Assembly (NCBI GenBank): GCA_964036155.1
Contig: OZ038423.1
Span: 74,911,249 to 74,975,248 of the forward strand
Source: Diploscapter coronatus
Taxonomy: Eukaryota; Nematoda; Chromadorea; Rhabditida; Rhabditidae
Direction: 5' to 3'
DNA length: 64,000 bases
The notes below the pieces were generated by a model. That model ran no database searches and was not told the origin of the DNA. It saw only the letters and a list, made by a program, of their open reading frames with translations. Position numbers and translations under genes: made by a program. Position 1 is the stretch's first letter. Each line of letters starts with the position of its first letter. Below are positions 26,201 through 38,345 of the stretch, in pieces.

Positions 26201-29200
26201 CATTTTTTCTTTCAATCTCAGATAGAGCCTTTCTTCTCGATCCCACAAAACATAACATATTTATTACAGATGTGGCGCCGCCTCGCATATCTCGTTGCCT
26301 CAGGCAAAGGAGAAATGAAGGAGAGGGAATTTCGTTGGGTTTTATTAGATGAAAAAGCACGAAAGGAGCTACTCAAAAATTATTGGATTGAATATTTCTG
26401 GTAAAAATAAGATGTAGGAAAAGGAAAAGACTAGAAAAGATCTAAAATAGCAGTTATGATAAATCATGAACCTGATTTGTCAAAAGTGATATTTTGTGAC
26501 TGTGAAGATAAAAATAAATAAATAAATGGCAACAATGTGCGTACCTCTTGATCAGCCTGGCTGCTCTGCGATGGCCGGTTTTTGTCCAGCTTCAACTCTT
26601 GATGCGTACTGTATTGAGCAAATATCGTGCGGCCACGAACCTGAAAGTTTTATACTTTGTAAAAGAGCGTAAATTATGCCATCAGTATTTTGAAAATCCA
26701 TCGTGAATATATAATTATATAATCTTGTATGTTTTGATCCCTACATTTCATAACGTTAGGGATAAAGTTGATCTTCACTTTTTGAGGTGATTTTTATTTT
26801 ACCTGTATCGGTATCGAATTCATAGCGTTAACAAATGACGCTGCTCCCGCTTCGGACTCGTATTCGACGAAGGCCTACAAATATTTTTAGATTTTGGTTT
26901 CGAAAACATCAAAGTTTACTTGACTTTTCCCTTTAAGCATCATGTAATTGCTAACTCGAGCGTATTGTAGGCATAATTGCAACAATTCGACGTCGTTCAT
27001 ATCGAGAGGCAAATTTCTGAAAATCAGCATCTTTCATTCCTTTTGATTTTTACGAGTACCGTATGTGGACGACTTTGGATAAAGAACCACTATTCTGCAG
27101 CTGACTATTGTTACAGGAAGGCATCTGAAATTATGAATTATGGCGATTGAATTTTTTCTTCGAAACTACAAAATTGTTTGTCTTGTTCGGAAAATGAAAT
27201 ATTGGATCATTTAGAAATAATAGCATCTTGTTCAAGGATATTTTAAAGTATAGCGATTTGTAGGAATAAAAATCGCGATGGCAACTTAACAAAAATAGTA
27301 TTGATAAAGAGATGGAAAGTTCTCCTAGTCATTTTTGGCATAAATCATACCATTTGTGGTACATATCTGTTTAATCGATTACAATTTGTATGTCGCAGAA
27401 TATTTCAAAGTAGAATTACAATTACCGTAATAGGAGCGAGACAGACGCTGGTTGGTGGGAGTGGGACGGTTGCGCCATTTGGTGGAGCGTTTGACGCAGC
27501 CACGGAAGCGAGAGGCACCCCAGTGAGAAGTTGAGGCATGGAGGGGACAGGCAGAAGGAATGGGGAGGAGTAGAAAGCGGAAGGATCGAGTTTGGCCTGA
27601 AATTATCGATACAATTTTTCAGCTCCTAGAAAAAGACACCACTTCTGCTCATCCTTTTTCTTTCCCTCATACTATTTCTTCGAAAAGTGATGTCTTTTTC
27701 TATGAGCCCAATTTTTTCAGAAAAATATACTGGTAAATTTTTGGCTCCTTTGTGAATCGGAAAAGAAAACAAAGTTGCACGACACATCCAAATTCAACTA
27801 ATCTGTACTTCATAAAAATATTCTCGGCCTAGCTAAATAAATTCTAATTTCAACCTGAAGTTCCTATATATGCATTTGAGGATTGAAATAATTCTGGAGA
27901 ATCCTTGATTTTAGACGTAAACCGAAAAGAAATCAAATGAATTCACCTTTTTTGGCTCTGAGTCAGCGGTCATAACAGACGACAGGGCAGCGCCATTTAC
28001 CGAGCACAGAACTTCATCAGAAATTCGCTAAAATTTCGAAAATTACGTCATTTTAAAATTATACTCTTTTATGCATCCCTAAATGGAGCCGGGAAATTAA
28101 AGTTTTATCAAATCTGCATAAAGTCTCTTAAGCTAAAAATGATATCTGAAAATAGATCTCCATTCAATGAAATTATCAAAAATGAAAAATTCTACTCAAC
28201 GTTTAATTTGAGCTACAGTAATCCATGTTTTATTTTAAAAATCAGGGAAGGAAGTATATTTTTAGAAAATGTATTGAACGATGATGCAAAATGGATAGCG
28301 AAAGTGGTAATGGTTAAATGGCTCAGTGGGTTGAGAAGCCGCCCCTTCTTTTTGCGAAAGACGAACTAGAAGATTAACTATGCTAATTGACGATAGACAA
28401 GGGCTTGAGGTCTGAAACGAGAGAACCTTCTTGACGGGAAATAGTGCACAAATTGGAGAGACGGAAAAGAAACTAGAACTGATAGAGTAATTCGAAGATG
28501 GAAAAGGAAGAAATTCCAGGGAAATGCGAAAATTGATACACGATGTATTTTGAAACGGCATCAAGGATTTTAGGGTTGATCGGAAAAGTACGAGAATCTT
28601 GGGAATCTTGGAATGGGGTTATAAATAAACTTAAAAATAAAGTATTTTAGATCATAAAATAACCAAAACCGCGCATATCATTTTAATAAATCAAAACTAT
28701 TGATTTCTTAATTTTGGAGGAACGAATTTTTCAATGAAAAGCGATATGAAATATAGATTTATGGGCGCGGTGAAAATCTAAACAAATTGTATGCATACGT
28801 TGCATAAGTCTGTCAAATTTAAATTGAAACAAAAATAATGTCAGTCAGTTTTCATGCTCTATATTTTATTATAGGGCGATGGATCGTTCTAGAATGAAGA
28901 AAATTAGGGATGAAGTCTAGGATGTTAATCCCTGTGTAAAGCCGATTTTTCAATTCCAGATTTACTACCCATTTTAAGAGGCTCCAAAATCGTATTTCCA
29001 ATGAAAAATTGTACGAAGAATAAATAAATTTTCAAATATTGTTTCCAAAAATGGATTTTAGAGATAAATAGAAAAGATTATCATTTCCTAAACAAAAGAG
29101 ATATATTTATAATCATGCAATCTTCTTACATCCGTCTAGGACTAAAATATCCCTCCCTGCAAAAACCCATATCTACATCATCTAAAAAGTACAGTAGTAT

Positions 29201-29626
29201 AAATTTTGCAAGGAAAAATCGAAAATAGAGTGTAGGTTTCAAAGTTTTATGGAGGTAAGACTAAAAGAAATCTCGATTTTTTTCCGAATAAATTGACCTT
29301 GGACAAATGTAACTCACTTCTATTCACAAGTACCCAACACTTTAAAACTAAAACGTGAGTTTACCAAAAAAGAGGTGAGTTTACTAAATGAGAACGATTT
29401 TCATGTACTTTTGCCGAAAATTCGATAACTCCTTACGCAAAGATATGTTTGGGGGTCTATTCATGAATTAAACCGGCTAAAAATGAATGAAAACTGAATC
29501 AAATTTGGTAAGAGAAAGGAGTTCAAAATGTGCTTAATTAGTGCCTATGTGCAGCTTTAATTAAAATTAAACCTATCAAAAGGTTATTTTTATTCGGAAA
29601 ATAACGAAACAACTTACCTTTGACAT
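14292..29626 (-). CDS. ptb-1: Polypyrimidine tract-binding protein (PTB/hnRNP I), four RRM domains
   Basis: Exons (minus): 29618..29626, 27947..28027, 27426..27596, 27060..27124, 26920..27016, 26803..26874, 26545..26640, 18645..about 18890, 17395..17532, 16653..16704, 15901..15988, 15715..15848, 15555..15668, 15249..15388, 15170..15203, 15018..15110, 14882..14971, 14599..14803, 14292..14424; roughly 680 residues. RRM1 shows [13 protein letters not shown] and GKSQAFVEYE; RRM2 [20 protein letters not shown] and [13 protein letters not shown]3 [15 protein letters not shown]4 [11 protein letters not shown], ending [11 protein letters not shown] as in animal PTB. The inter-RRM segment [20 protein letters not shown] is also diagnostic. 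PTB binds pyrimidine tracts in nuclear pre-mRNA and represses exon use. The start MSK|RISDE at 29626 is inferred. The 5' edge of the 18.6-kb exon (Ala/His-rich linker) does not fit phase 0 with an ordinary acceptor, so a small exon may be missing there. The symbol follows the C. elegans orthologue. Confidence 0.92.
22256..22918. mobile_element. Inverted-repeat DNA element in PTB intron
   Basis: The left arm (GCGCCCCTTATAGC...CGTATCTAACGAACCCAAATGG...) is complementary, with scattered mismatches, to the right arm around 22815-22915 (...CCATTTTGGTTCGTTAGATGCG...TATAGGGAGTGC). Arms are about 85-100 bases and the interior has no transposase-like ORF. It is probably a non-autonomous element. Confidence 0.65.
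24888..24906. repeat. TG microsatellite in PTB intron
   Basis: A run of about eight TG units (CATGTGTGTGTGTGTGCATG). Confidence 0.8.
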
Positions 29627-32600
29627 AAATGTAGTTAAGAGACGTGGTTGATTTGCTTATAGAAAATTGTACTTGTTCTGTGTCTGATAGAAGCACCCCG
29701 AAGGCATGCTCTGAAAGATATGAAGGGATAAAAACGGATCAGATACAACATTAGACGAAACGAGAGATAATCCGGGAATTACGCGTTCTCTGTGTCAGTG
29801 ACGGGCTTAAAAATTAGCAATACAAGCAAAAGAGTAGAGAAAGAGAAAATTGTAGTCGGATTACAGAAATATGAGAAAAGATGGAGACAGGGATGAAGAT
29901 TTTCGGAAAATAATTAGTTTTGTACCCTTCGAAGAAGAAACCGACAGAGGTATTCGATCAAATCCTGCTTATCAAAATAAAGCCTTTCTTCGGAAGAAAA
30001 TTTGTACCTTATTTTCATTTTGCAACTTAAAAGTTTAAGGAAAATGGGGGTACTGTAGCGTGGTCAATGAAGGAAGAATATCTCAAATTGAATTTAGCAA
30101 TGATAATCATGGCTTTTGGATAAAACATGTATCATTTCAAAAAAGATTGTTTTGATGAAGAGCATACAGTAACTTCGCAATTGAAGATTATCTAAAGGAC
30201 AAATAGTGAGAAAATAATATTTTAAACAAAAAGGATGACATTGCACATTTTCAAACTACTCCTACAATAAAAATAGAGCTCTTGCCAAAACTCGGCCTCC
30301 TATGAAGTCATTCTTTTGAATTACTCGTAGCCATCTTACCAAACAAAAGTTGATCTCCAATTCAAAAACCAAGATGTGCCATTATCAAAGAACTCTTCTC
30401 TATTGAAGGACTAAAATTTCGCCTTCGAAAACTATATGAAATATTGGAAGGGGGGAAGACGGGTGTCGCCAAGAAAGAGGGGGGACTGTAGAGAGCGAGA
30501 ATGAATTGGAGAGGAAGGAAAGGGGCTCTTTGCTGAAAGCAAACAGTTGCAAAAGAAACAGAGAGAAAGAGAGCTAGAGAAGCAGAGAAAGAGAAAGAGA
30601 AAGCCCTACAGGCTGCACTGCGAGCTTCCGTTTGCACACTATTTGACGCTTCTCTTTTCGCTTTTTATCTTTCTCCGTCTCTGGCCTCCTCTCTCCATTC
30701 CCGCATTCTCTCGTCAGCCTATTGACAGTTAGAAAAAGGTTCGTAAGGCAGTCATAAGTGAAAGACCAATGAAGGAGTGTTTCTTCCTCTGTCAGAATTC
30801 CTGTCCGTCTCTTCAGTTCGAATGCACTCTTCATTTTCTCTAACTCTTCGCGTCTCTTTGGTTTTCATACGATTTGCACAAACTGTCTCGCGCACCTCTT
30901 TGAGGGTTAGCAACATTTTTGAAACCTAACAGACAGGTAAGGTGGGGAAATTATCGAAATTTCACACGTTTCAAAGGAAAAGGACTATATTCCACAAATC
31001 GAGAAGTTTTAACGAAGAATGATGCTAGATTTCTCGAAAAAGTCACAGATTGCGAATGAATACTCGGAATCTCCCAAAAGACATCATTTTATCACTTTCT
31101 ATAAAATTCAGTAAAAATGTAGCGGTGCCTATTGCAATTCCAAAAAGGCACAAAAACGGAATTCCGGAAATGATGCTCTGAAAATGCCAAAATGAAACCT
31201 GTTTTTGAAGAGCTCGTTGTTCTCATCCTGCCAATTGAGCACATTCCTCCTTACTTTGTCAATACTCCATCCAACTCTTTCTTTTTCTCTTTCTCTCATT
31301 TAGCCTATCTTTCTTCTTCTCTGCATCTATCCGCTCTCTCATTTTCTCTCACTCTCTCGGCTGCTAGGAAACTAACCGTCACTAATTTTGTTACTCGCAC
31401 ACTTACTACTGGAAAAGGATCCATCATTGCAACAGATTTTGGATCCCATAACGATAATTTGAATTTCTCCAGAAAAATAGAAATTTCACTTCCTTATAAA
31501 TTGTTTTCGGAAAAGTGAGAAATAGTTCAATAAATTTAGGAAGATTCAAGAAAGTGTTGCCAAAATATCAATGGGTTTATGAAAATTAAAAAGAAAATTG
31601 CTAGCGACAAAATTTAAAAGGCCTTGATTTTCTGAAAAGGGCGAAGAGCCCTGGGCGGTGCGCGTCGATGTGAGTCATATCACTATCGATCCGATCACCT
31701 CGCTCAAGAAAGGCAGGCACAATTTACGATATGACAAACGATTTTCGGGCCCTATGCTTAAAACATGGAACTAGTGATTTTAGGATGAAAGCATTTCTGA
31801 TGAAGTGCATAACGATTTTTTTTCTCTACCTATGATTTAGTAGTATTTGAATTAGAGAAAAAAAGAAACGGTGCACGAACCGCGAAAATGTTATGGGAAC
31901 TCGTAAAACCGAATGACGGCTAAACGATAATCGACCGATTTTTTCGGTCAGAAAAGTTGCAGGAAAAATACATATTTTACTGAATTTTTTTATATTTGCT
32001 AAAAAACTTTCGATGATAGTGTCTTCGAAAAGGAGCCACCTGTTATGATTTTAATGACCGTTATAAAATTCTCAAAGTTTCTAGAAATAAAAATAGAAGT
32101 GTCTAAAGATATCTCAAGATTGCCAAAAAATGGCAAAAGTTGGCCCAAAAAATCAATCCGGTCTTGGGGTGAATTTGCACTGGGCGATGATGAATGCAGA
32201 ATGTGTTAATGTTAATGATGATGCAATAATGAAAAGATGAAAAGAAGAAGGAAAGGAATAGAGGGAGGGCTAGATTGAAGGAATTCTATAGAAAACGATA
32301 GAGGATGCGAGGGAGGTAGGGAATTTTTGAGGCAAATCGAGAGCATTGAGAATAGCGAGAGGCATAGATGCAGAAAGTCACTAATGGAGCGAGATGAGAG
32401 AGAGAGAGGTAGGAAGAAATTGAAATTTAGTGAATTAGGTGATTCTAACCTTCCGACAGCCTAAATCAACCACATTTCTCGACTCCATTAACGATGCAAA
32501 CTTGAAATTCTAATGAATTCTAACCTATTTTATCGAGGAAAAAGTTCATCATAACTTGAAGAAAAGTCTATTTTTATCAAAAGACGCACCTTTCGAATTA

Positions 32601-34780
32601 ACGAAGCGGCTATCGGATGCATCGCTAGGGTCATCCGTCTTGAAATTCAGAGATTTTTGATCGAGTCCTTGGATTCTTGAATTTCAAAGTCGCTCTTGAG
32701 ATCGACGATAGATTGAAAATTCTGAAATTTTCGTTAGTCAATCTTTTCAAACTACAGAAATCTAGTCCATAAATTTTATATTGGAGACTTAAAATATTGT
32801 TTTCGATACATTCTAGATTGTCAGCAGTTATAGAAGAAATATTGGATACAAAAGTGGGGGAAATTGAAAAGAAGGAAAGTCCTTGATTACAGATAACAAG
32901 GAATAAAGAGAGCTCAAAGAAGCAGAAATAGTTTTAAGGGATTTGATAAATCCGCTCTATCAGTAAAGATAATCAAAAGCCTTGGTTGGCATGACGACGA
33001 GAGACTGAGTCATGATAAGGCTAAGTGTCGGAGGGAGATGAGAAAGAGATCAGAGTTGCGGGACAAGGAGAAAAGAGGAGACAAAGGGTCAAATATAAAA
33101 ATTTAGACAATGAAAGGGGAAATTAAAAGGATTTTTGTTGAAATTTTAGGGAAATAATACAAGTCCGTCTTGAATAAGCTCAAAGGTAAGCTGAACGTTA
33201 TCCCTGCACCTCATAAAATATTTAACTCGAACAAATAAATACACAGAATATCCAATTCAGATTTAGGCCCAAATGAAAATCAATTTTTCCGATAGTTTTG
33301 CAGGAAATAAATGGTTTGTGAAAAACGTCTATTTTTCAGAAATTCCCTGTTGTTTATTCACGAAAATTAGTGGCCTCCCACTCTCTAAAACTGTCAACTC
33401 TAACGGATGTGTTTCACGAAGGGATGTGTGGAGAATAAATAGAAAATCGGACTTCATGATTCAAGTATTGCGTCCAAGGGTGTACAAAGATAATGCGCTA
33501 TTAACTAACGCTAACGCAAAACGCACTTTTCGGGGTAATTTTCATAGTGCGCACGCACACGCAAATCTAGATGAATACTCCGTTAAACGCCAACGCATAG
33601 CTCAAATTTTTGAAAGACTTTCCGTTTAAGCGCAAATCAAAAAGTTGATTTTTGTACATCCCTGATTGTGTCAGCTTAAAATTCTAGACATTTTTGTTAA
33701 GTTCTCGGAAATGTCATCGAAGTTTTCATAACATCAAGAAACTGCAATTTTCTCCGTCCATGTTTTTTTCATGCAGAAGAGTTACAGTAATTTTATGAAA
33801 AATTTGTCTTCAAAAGATAATTTATGGGACGAAAAAAATTTACCAAACAAGGTGAATTTAAGGTTGGTGGATTTAGATTAGATCCGGAAGGATGAAAGTG
33901 GATAAAGCCGGATAAAAGAGGATAAGGAGAAGAAGAAGGAGAAGGAGAAAGGGGGGAAGGCAGAGGACGATGAAGGGATGTTGAACTCGGGAAATAGACC
34001 CTCGGAACAAGTACTCGGATGCGCACAAGCCTTTAGATTGGAAGGTAAGTAGATAGGGAAATAGCAGGGGAAATGAGGAGAGGGAAGAGAAAGAAGACAG
34101 AAAAAATAGGGAAAGCTGCGCGGAGTGAGAAGTGGCGAAAAGTAATCAACCGATAAACCGCCTGAACCCGAAAGATCGATAGAAGGCTAGTTGAAGAGCG
34201 AATTTTTTAACGTTATTGAATTTCTAGAACTCGATCCTGATCAATAGATAATTTGAAGAGAACTCGATTAAAAATCTAACCTGCGGGAAAAGATCGTAAT
34301 CAGACGATTCTTTTGAATTTTAAAAATCTTAAAACTGAAATAAAGTTTTACTCAATAAAAACATAATTTTCACTGGGTCATGAACATCGATGGGCTTTCA
34401 TATACCCGATAAAATTTTAGAAATTCCTAAACCCATAAAATCCCATCTAATGATCATCCATGAAAATTTAATAAGTACGTGAGAACTTAGCGATGGTTTG
34501 CTAAATTTCAGACCTCAAGATCTGAATGAAAAATGAGGCTCGAAATGAATCGGTTAAGCCGGAAATTACTCAGTTCTAAAAGGGAAATGGGTTTTTCGAG
34601 AAAATTTTTCTGGTTTCAAATGAACTTGCACAAATGGGCGAAAACAATGCAAAGAAAGTTACTGCAGCAGAACGCTTTATCTGTTTATTGTTTGAGATAT
34701 ACGCTTGAAGGGATAGAAAGAAGGGTTCTCGTGATATGGACAAGAATAGGATGCGACGACTGTCTGGGATGCAAAATGGC
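29627..34780 (-). other. PTB 5' region and spacer, pyrimidine-rich on the transcript strand
   Basis: Apart from the candidate first exon, no coding signal. Very long C/T tracts on the minus strand at 30545-30605, 32390-32415 and 33925-33965. The reverse-strand short ORFs here are by-products of this skew. Confidence 0.5.
32590..32622 (-). CDS. Candidate alternative first exon of the PTB gene
   Basis: ATG at 32622 opens MHPIAASLIRK, then a GTGCGT donor in phase 0, the phase needed to join the RISDEVLCS exon at 28027. The resulting N-terminus (...IRK|RISDE) mirrors the one from the nearer start (MSK|RISDE at 29626), which suggests two promoters with alternative first exons. An overlapping frame in the same stretch is also open, so this is not decided. 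Confidence 0.4.
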
Positions 34781-35619
34781 TTACTTCAGGGAAAGATACT
34801 CTCCAGACGAATCGCTGCCCTTTCCATAGGCATTGCCGCTCTCGCCAGTCATCGCGTGAACGTCGCTGCTCGAGAACTTACGTTGCAACTCTCGTTTGTT
34901 GTCCTGGAATCATGTCAAATTTGGAGGGCTATACCAAAGAAGAAATTACTGCGAGTACGTTTGTACCAAGAGCAAGTACTTTTGTTTCAGAGCGAAAGAA
35001 AAGGTGAAATAGAGTAAGGGAGAGAAAGAGAGAAGTAGCGTTTGGGTTAAAAGTACTCGTAACTAGAAGAAATGTATGGAATCAGATGAATAAATCTATT
35101 CAATTGTCAAATGACAATGAAGAAACTATTTTCCACTCCAATGAAAGAAAACGATTAAAATTTAGCAAGAGGGAATTTTGAAGAGATCGGATCAATATTC
35201 TTTTAGATGAAGGAGATTTGAAACAGTCCATGAAAAATGTACCTGCGTGACAGTGCCCTCAGCGAACTCTGTGTTCTTGAACAGGTAGTCGAATGTGAGT
35301 TGCATCAGGAACTTTACCTGAAAAATCAAACGGATTTCCTTCGCAAAAATTATGCAAGTGGTCATTTGTTCTCTAAACAAAATAATGTTTTTCTTACAGA
35401 ATTGAAAAAGCACAAAAAGAATTTACCTAAGCTCGAAAACGAAATTCCGAGACCAAACATTCACCGAATATTCAGTTCGGCACACCTCTGCTAGGTAAAA
35501 TTCAGAGCGAGATTGTATATTTTCCATTTCTTACCCTGCACTGGGCGGACCTTTACTCTGACTGTATCGGGAACATGGAGGTTTTGCGCGTTTTCCTGAT
35601 TCGGTTGATCCAGCTCCAT
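34781..35619 (-). CDS. Small unidentified protein, about 101 residues
   Basis: Model: complement(join(34781..34903, 35243..35317, 35465..35487, 35535..35619)). It starts MELDQPNQENAQNLHVPDTV, continues VKFLMQLTFDYLFKNTEFAE in the third exon and ends with a polar tail (KFSSSDVHAMTGESGNAYGK...LSLK) before a TAA at 34781. The last two exons are clearly coding with matching phases. The 23-nt second exon is inferred, because exon 1 ends in phase 1 and exon 3 is open only in phase 0. No domain, signal peptide or membrane segment was recognised. The gene is head-to-head with the plus-strand gene starting at 35795, with 175 bases between start codons. Confidence 0.55.
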
Positions 35620-35794
35620 TTTCGGCTATCCGCTGTTTAGAAAAAATCGATAATGATCCGGTTCGAATAATGCGCTCGCGTTTTATAGCCGTAAGCCAAC
35701 TTCAATTCATTACTCGCGTTATTTCCACTTTTCGTTTCTCATTTCTGCCGTTTGCTTCGCTTCAACTTCATTTTCGATTCCGTTCCCTTTCCAG
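35620..35794. promoter_or_regulatory. Putative bidirectional promoter
   Basis: The start codons of two divergent genes lie 175 bases apart. The interval must hold both 5' UTRs and probably a shared promoter. It contains a pyrimidine-rich stretch and the palindromic ATCGAT, but no TATA element that I would stand behind. Confidence 0.45.
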
Positions 35795-38345
35795 ATGCCA
35801 TTTTCCCCTATCGTCAAGCACCGCACCTCACCACGTCGACTCTACGCACGAAGGCTGCAGCTGGCTGAGGACGACAGCCTTCAAGAACAGGCAAGCAACA
35901 CAAATCCAGCAAAAAGTGATTTTTCAAGAAAAAAGTCTAATTTCTTCACCTTTCCGCTGCTTTTTCACGAGAATAATTTCAGTCGGCCCTGGATGACGTG
36001 AGCGCGGATGATAACAACCCGTTGCCGTTGCAATTGCAGTTGGTGGCCTCGCCCGAACTGGCCAGACTCAGCAACCCGCCCACGCCCATTCTCCCTGGCA
36101 CGCCCGGCTCGATCGGCAGTTTCGGATCGGTAGGAATCGCGTCTGAACCAAAACTAGGAACGCACAGAATGTCGGCTTCGTCACATCTAAAACTTCTTAA
36201 TTTTTGTTGAGGAGGCGGAGTCGTTTCGATTTCAAATTTGACGAAAGAACACTTCTGATTTCTACTTCGAAGTGAAATTTTAGATGAAAACTTCAACTAT
36301 AAGTGCTAAAAAGTTCGAACATCGCGCTGCCCACCACTCATTAAACAGACGATTGTTCCTTCCTTCAAAAACTCAAAAATCTTCCAAGAATTTGTCTTCA
36401 GAATAAATGTGTAATTTCAGGCGGACCGTCTGCGCTCGCCGATGTTCGTGGAGAACTTCTTGAAGAGCCCGTCCAACTCGTCCTACTCGTCCGCGGCCTC
36501 TGCCAGTCTGAGCGGCAAGCTGCCAGGCATCGAGGAGGAGCTCGAGATGAACGAGTCGTCCATCATTCAGACTCACGAGACCATGCTCCATTCGCCTGGA
36601 ACGCCGGGTAGGAAAATGAAGAAAAAATAGATTTTCACGTTAGATTTCCGCAGATATAGAGATGACGATTGTAAGAAATCTCGTGCAACTTATCCGCTAT
36701 AATATTTTCTTCAAAATCTTGTATTTCGAGCTCGTTATTTTGTTCAAGTTTCGCTGCGAATTATTACATCATAGCTATGAAGTTATCCCTGCGACCTGCT
36801 ACCTGTATTTTCTATTCGTTTGATGAAAGTTCTCCGTATGTATGAAGTTGTGAAAAATATAAAACAGCGACTATTGTCTGAAGTTGTTCGAGAAATCGCT
36901 GAAAGTGATCGTTTCAGAAAGAACGATGGCTGTGGGCGGAGACCCGATGCGGACCCCAGTGAAGCTGTTCGAGCCGATTGCCGAATTCGGTCGCCATCCC
37001 ATCGACTGGGACACCGACAGCGAGGACGACATGCACAACGAGTACATTCCGCCTGAGGGAGTCGCTTTCGGGGCTTCTCCGCCTCTCGTCAAGAAGGTTA
37101 GTGGGAAGATGATATAAGATTCAAGTTTCTAGGCTCCTAGCACATTCTCTTCACACATTACGATAAAGACTCGCTATTGTCTCCCAAATCGGTGTTGCCT
37201 AGTCACTCTGTGTCTATAGCCTGCGAGACGCACGCATTGGGATAGGGAAAAATAAGAAAGCAGTCACGAAGTTCAGGCTCGCGCTGATCAGACACAGAGT
37301 GGCTAGACAACACCGATCTGCGGGGAAATTGAGAGGAACAGAGGAGTCTTTCGTATTTTCCGAAGGAATGCTCGAAGTTTTCAATCGCTCAGAAATGCCG
37401 CAACGCCGTAACTTGACGAACTAGGATTAGGTTGGGGAGAGTACGGAGATGCTCTCGTTTTTACACGCGCTATCCCTTCAAGTTGCGGCAGTTCCAAATT
37501 GTCGGATTTTCTAAAAGAATACTTTTCTAAAGCTTGAAAAGGAACGAGTGTTTGAGGCGCGTCGCTCGGACATCAGTCACTCGTCTGACGACTCCGACTC
37601 CTCGCTGCAGTCGCCCGTGCAGCGCTATGCTCGTCCCGTCCTCTCACCGCCCAACGCCCCTCTGCGTGTCCGTCGCAAGCGCCCTCAGAACAAGGAATTC
37701 CACCTCAAACCCGTTCGACTCATCGATCTCATCGAGGCTGGTCAGTGCACTTTATCATTGGGAAAAATCACGGAAATCAGGGAATACGACACTTTGTGTT
37801 TGAAAAATAACGATTTTAGCAGTTACGAAACGACGACTCGACCACCCCCATGGTTAGAGATAGGAGAGTAAAGCGAAATAGTATGGGAAAACGGGCCGTC
37901 AGGTCGTCATATAGTAGTTTCCATGGATTTTTTTGCTCATTTCTGATAATTTACCCTATTACATGTTTTTCTATCAGGTTATTTTCATTTTCAATAAAAT
38001 GGGATTTTCAGAGCTCCACGACGAGCGCATGGACCGTTTGTCGAGTGCGATGTCTTCTGCGACGACCGATGAGCAGCGCGATTCTGTGCAGAACGCTAAC
38101 GCCAGCAGGGTAAGCTATTTTGATTTATCAAGCCCTAAAATTTCTGCAAGCAATATTTGAAATGAAAGTGACATCAAATACAGTTCCTATGTGGAAAGCT
38201 CCCTTATCAGATTGAAAACCCGCAGAACGTTCGATTTCTCGATACTGTAATTTTGCAGAGCTTCACTCTCTTCTCGCCGATCTCCGGAATCTACCAGGCA
38301 GGTCGACGCATCCTTGTGCGCAGATTCGGTCGCCCCAACTCCTAA
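35795..38345 (+). CDS. Unidentified Ser/Pro-rich phosphosite-dense protein, 333 residues
   Basis: Model: join(35795..35890, 35983..36129, 36421..36607, 36918..37096, 37533..37740, 38012..38109, 38259..38345), all phases consistent. The protein is rich in proline-directed Ser/Thr sites: FSPIV, LSNPPTPILPGTPGS, RLRSPMF, LKSPSN, LHSPGTPER, MRTPVKLF, LQSPVQR, LFSPISG. It has an acidic WDTDSEDD patch, a basic RVRRKRPQNK patch and ends YQAGRRILVRRFGRPNS. This suggests an intrinsically disordered nuclear or cell-cycle substrate of CDK/MAPK kinases, but I recognise no family. Intron 1 begins GC (CAG|GCAAGC), a rare GC-AG intron; without it exons 1 and 2 do not join. An inverted repeat lies in intron 4. 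Confidence 0.75.
37188..37317. repeat. Intronic inverted repeat
   Basis: ATCGGTGTTGCCTAGTCACT...GTGTCT (37188-37214) pairs with AGACACAGAGTGGCTAGACA...CCGAT (37290-37317). The spacer of about 75 bases is itself partly complementary. It is probably a MITE remnant inside the phosphosite-protein gene. Confidence 0.6.

Larger units (their letters stand above)
18891..26544 (-). other. Large PTB intron (about 7.6 kb)
   Basis: No coding exon was recognised, although a small linker exon is expected somewhere here. The transcript strand is rich in C/T tracts. It contains an inverted-repeat element at 22256-22918 and a short TG run at 24890-24906. Confidence 0.6.

Noticed and set aside
30545..30732. 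Overlapping ORFs rich in Arg/Lys/Glu or Ser/Leu/Phe
   Set aside because: Produced by purine/pyrimidine tracts upstream of PTB exons.
32590..32679. Alternative reading SLNFKTDDPSDASDSRFVNSK as an internal PTB exon
   Set aside because: Its phase (1) is incompatible with the next PTB exon; the overlapping MHPIAASLIRK frame fits, so only that was listed, with low confidence.
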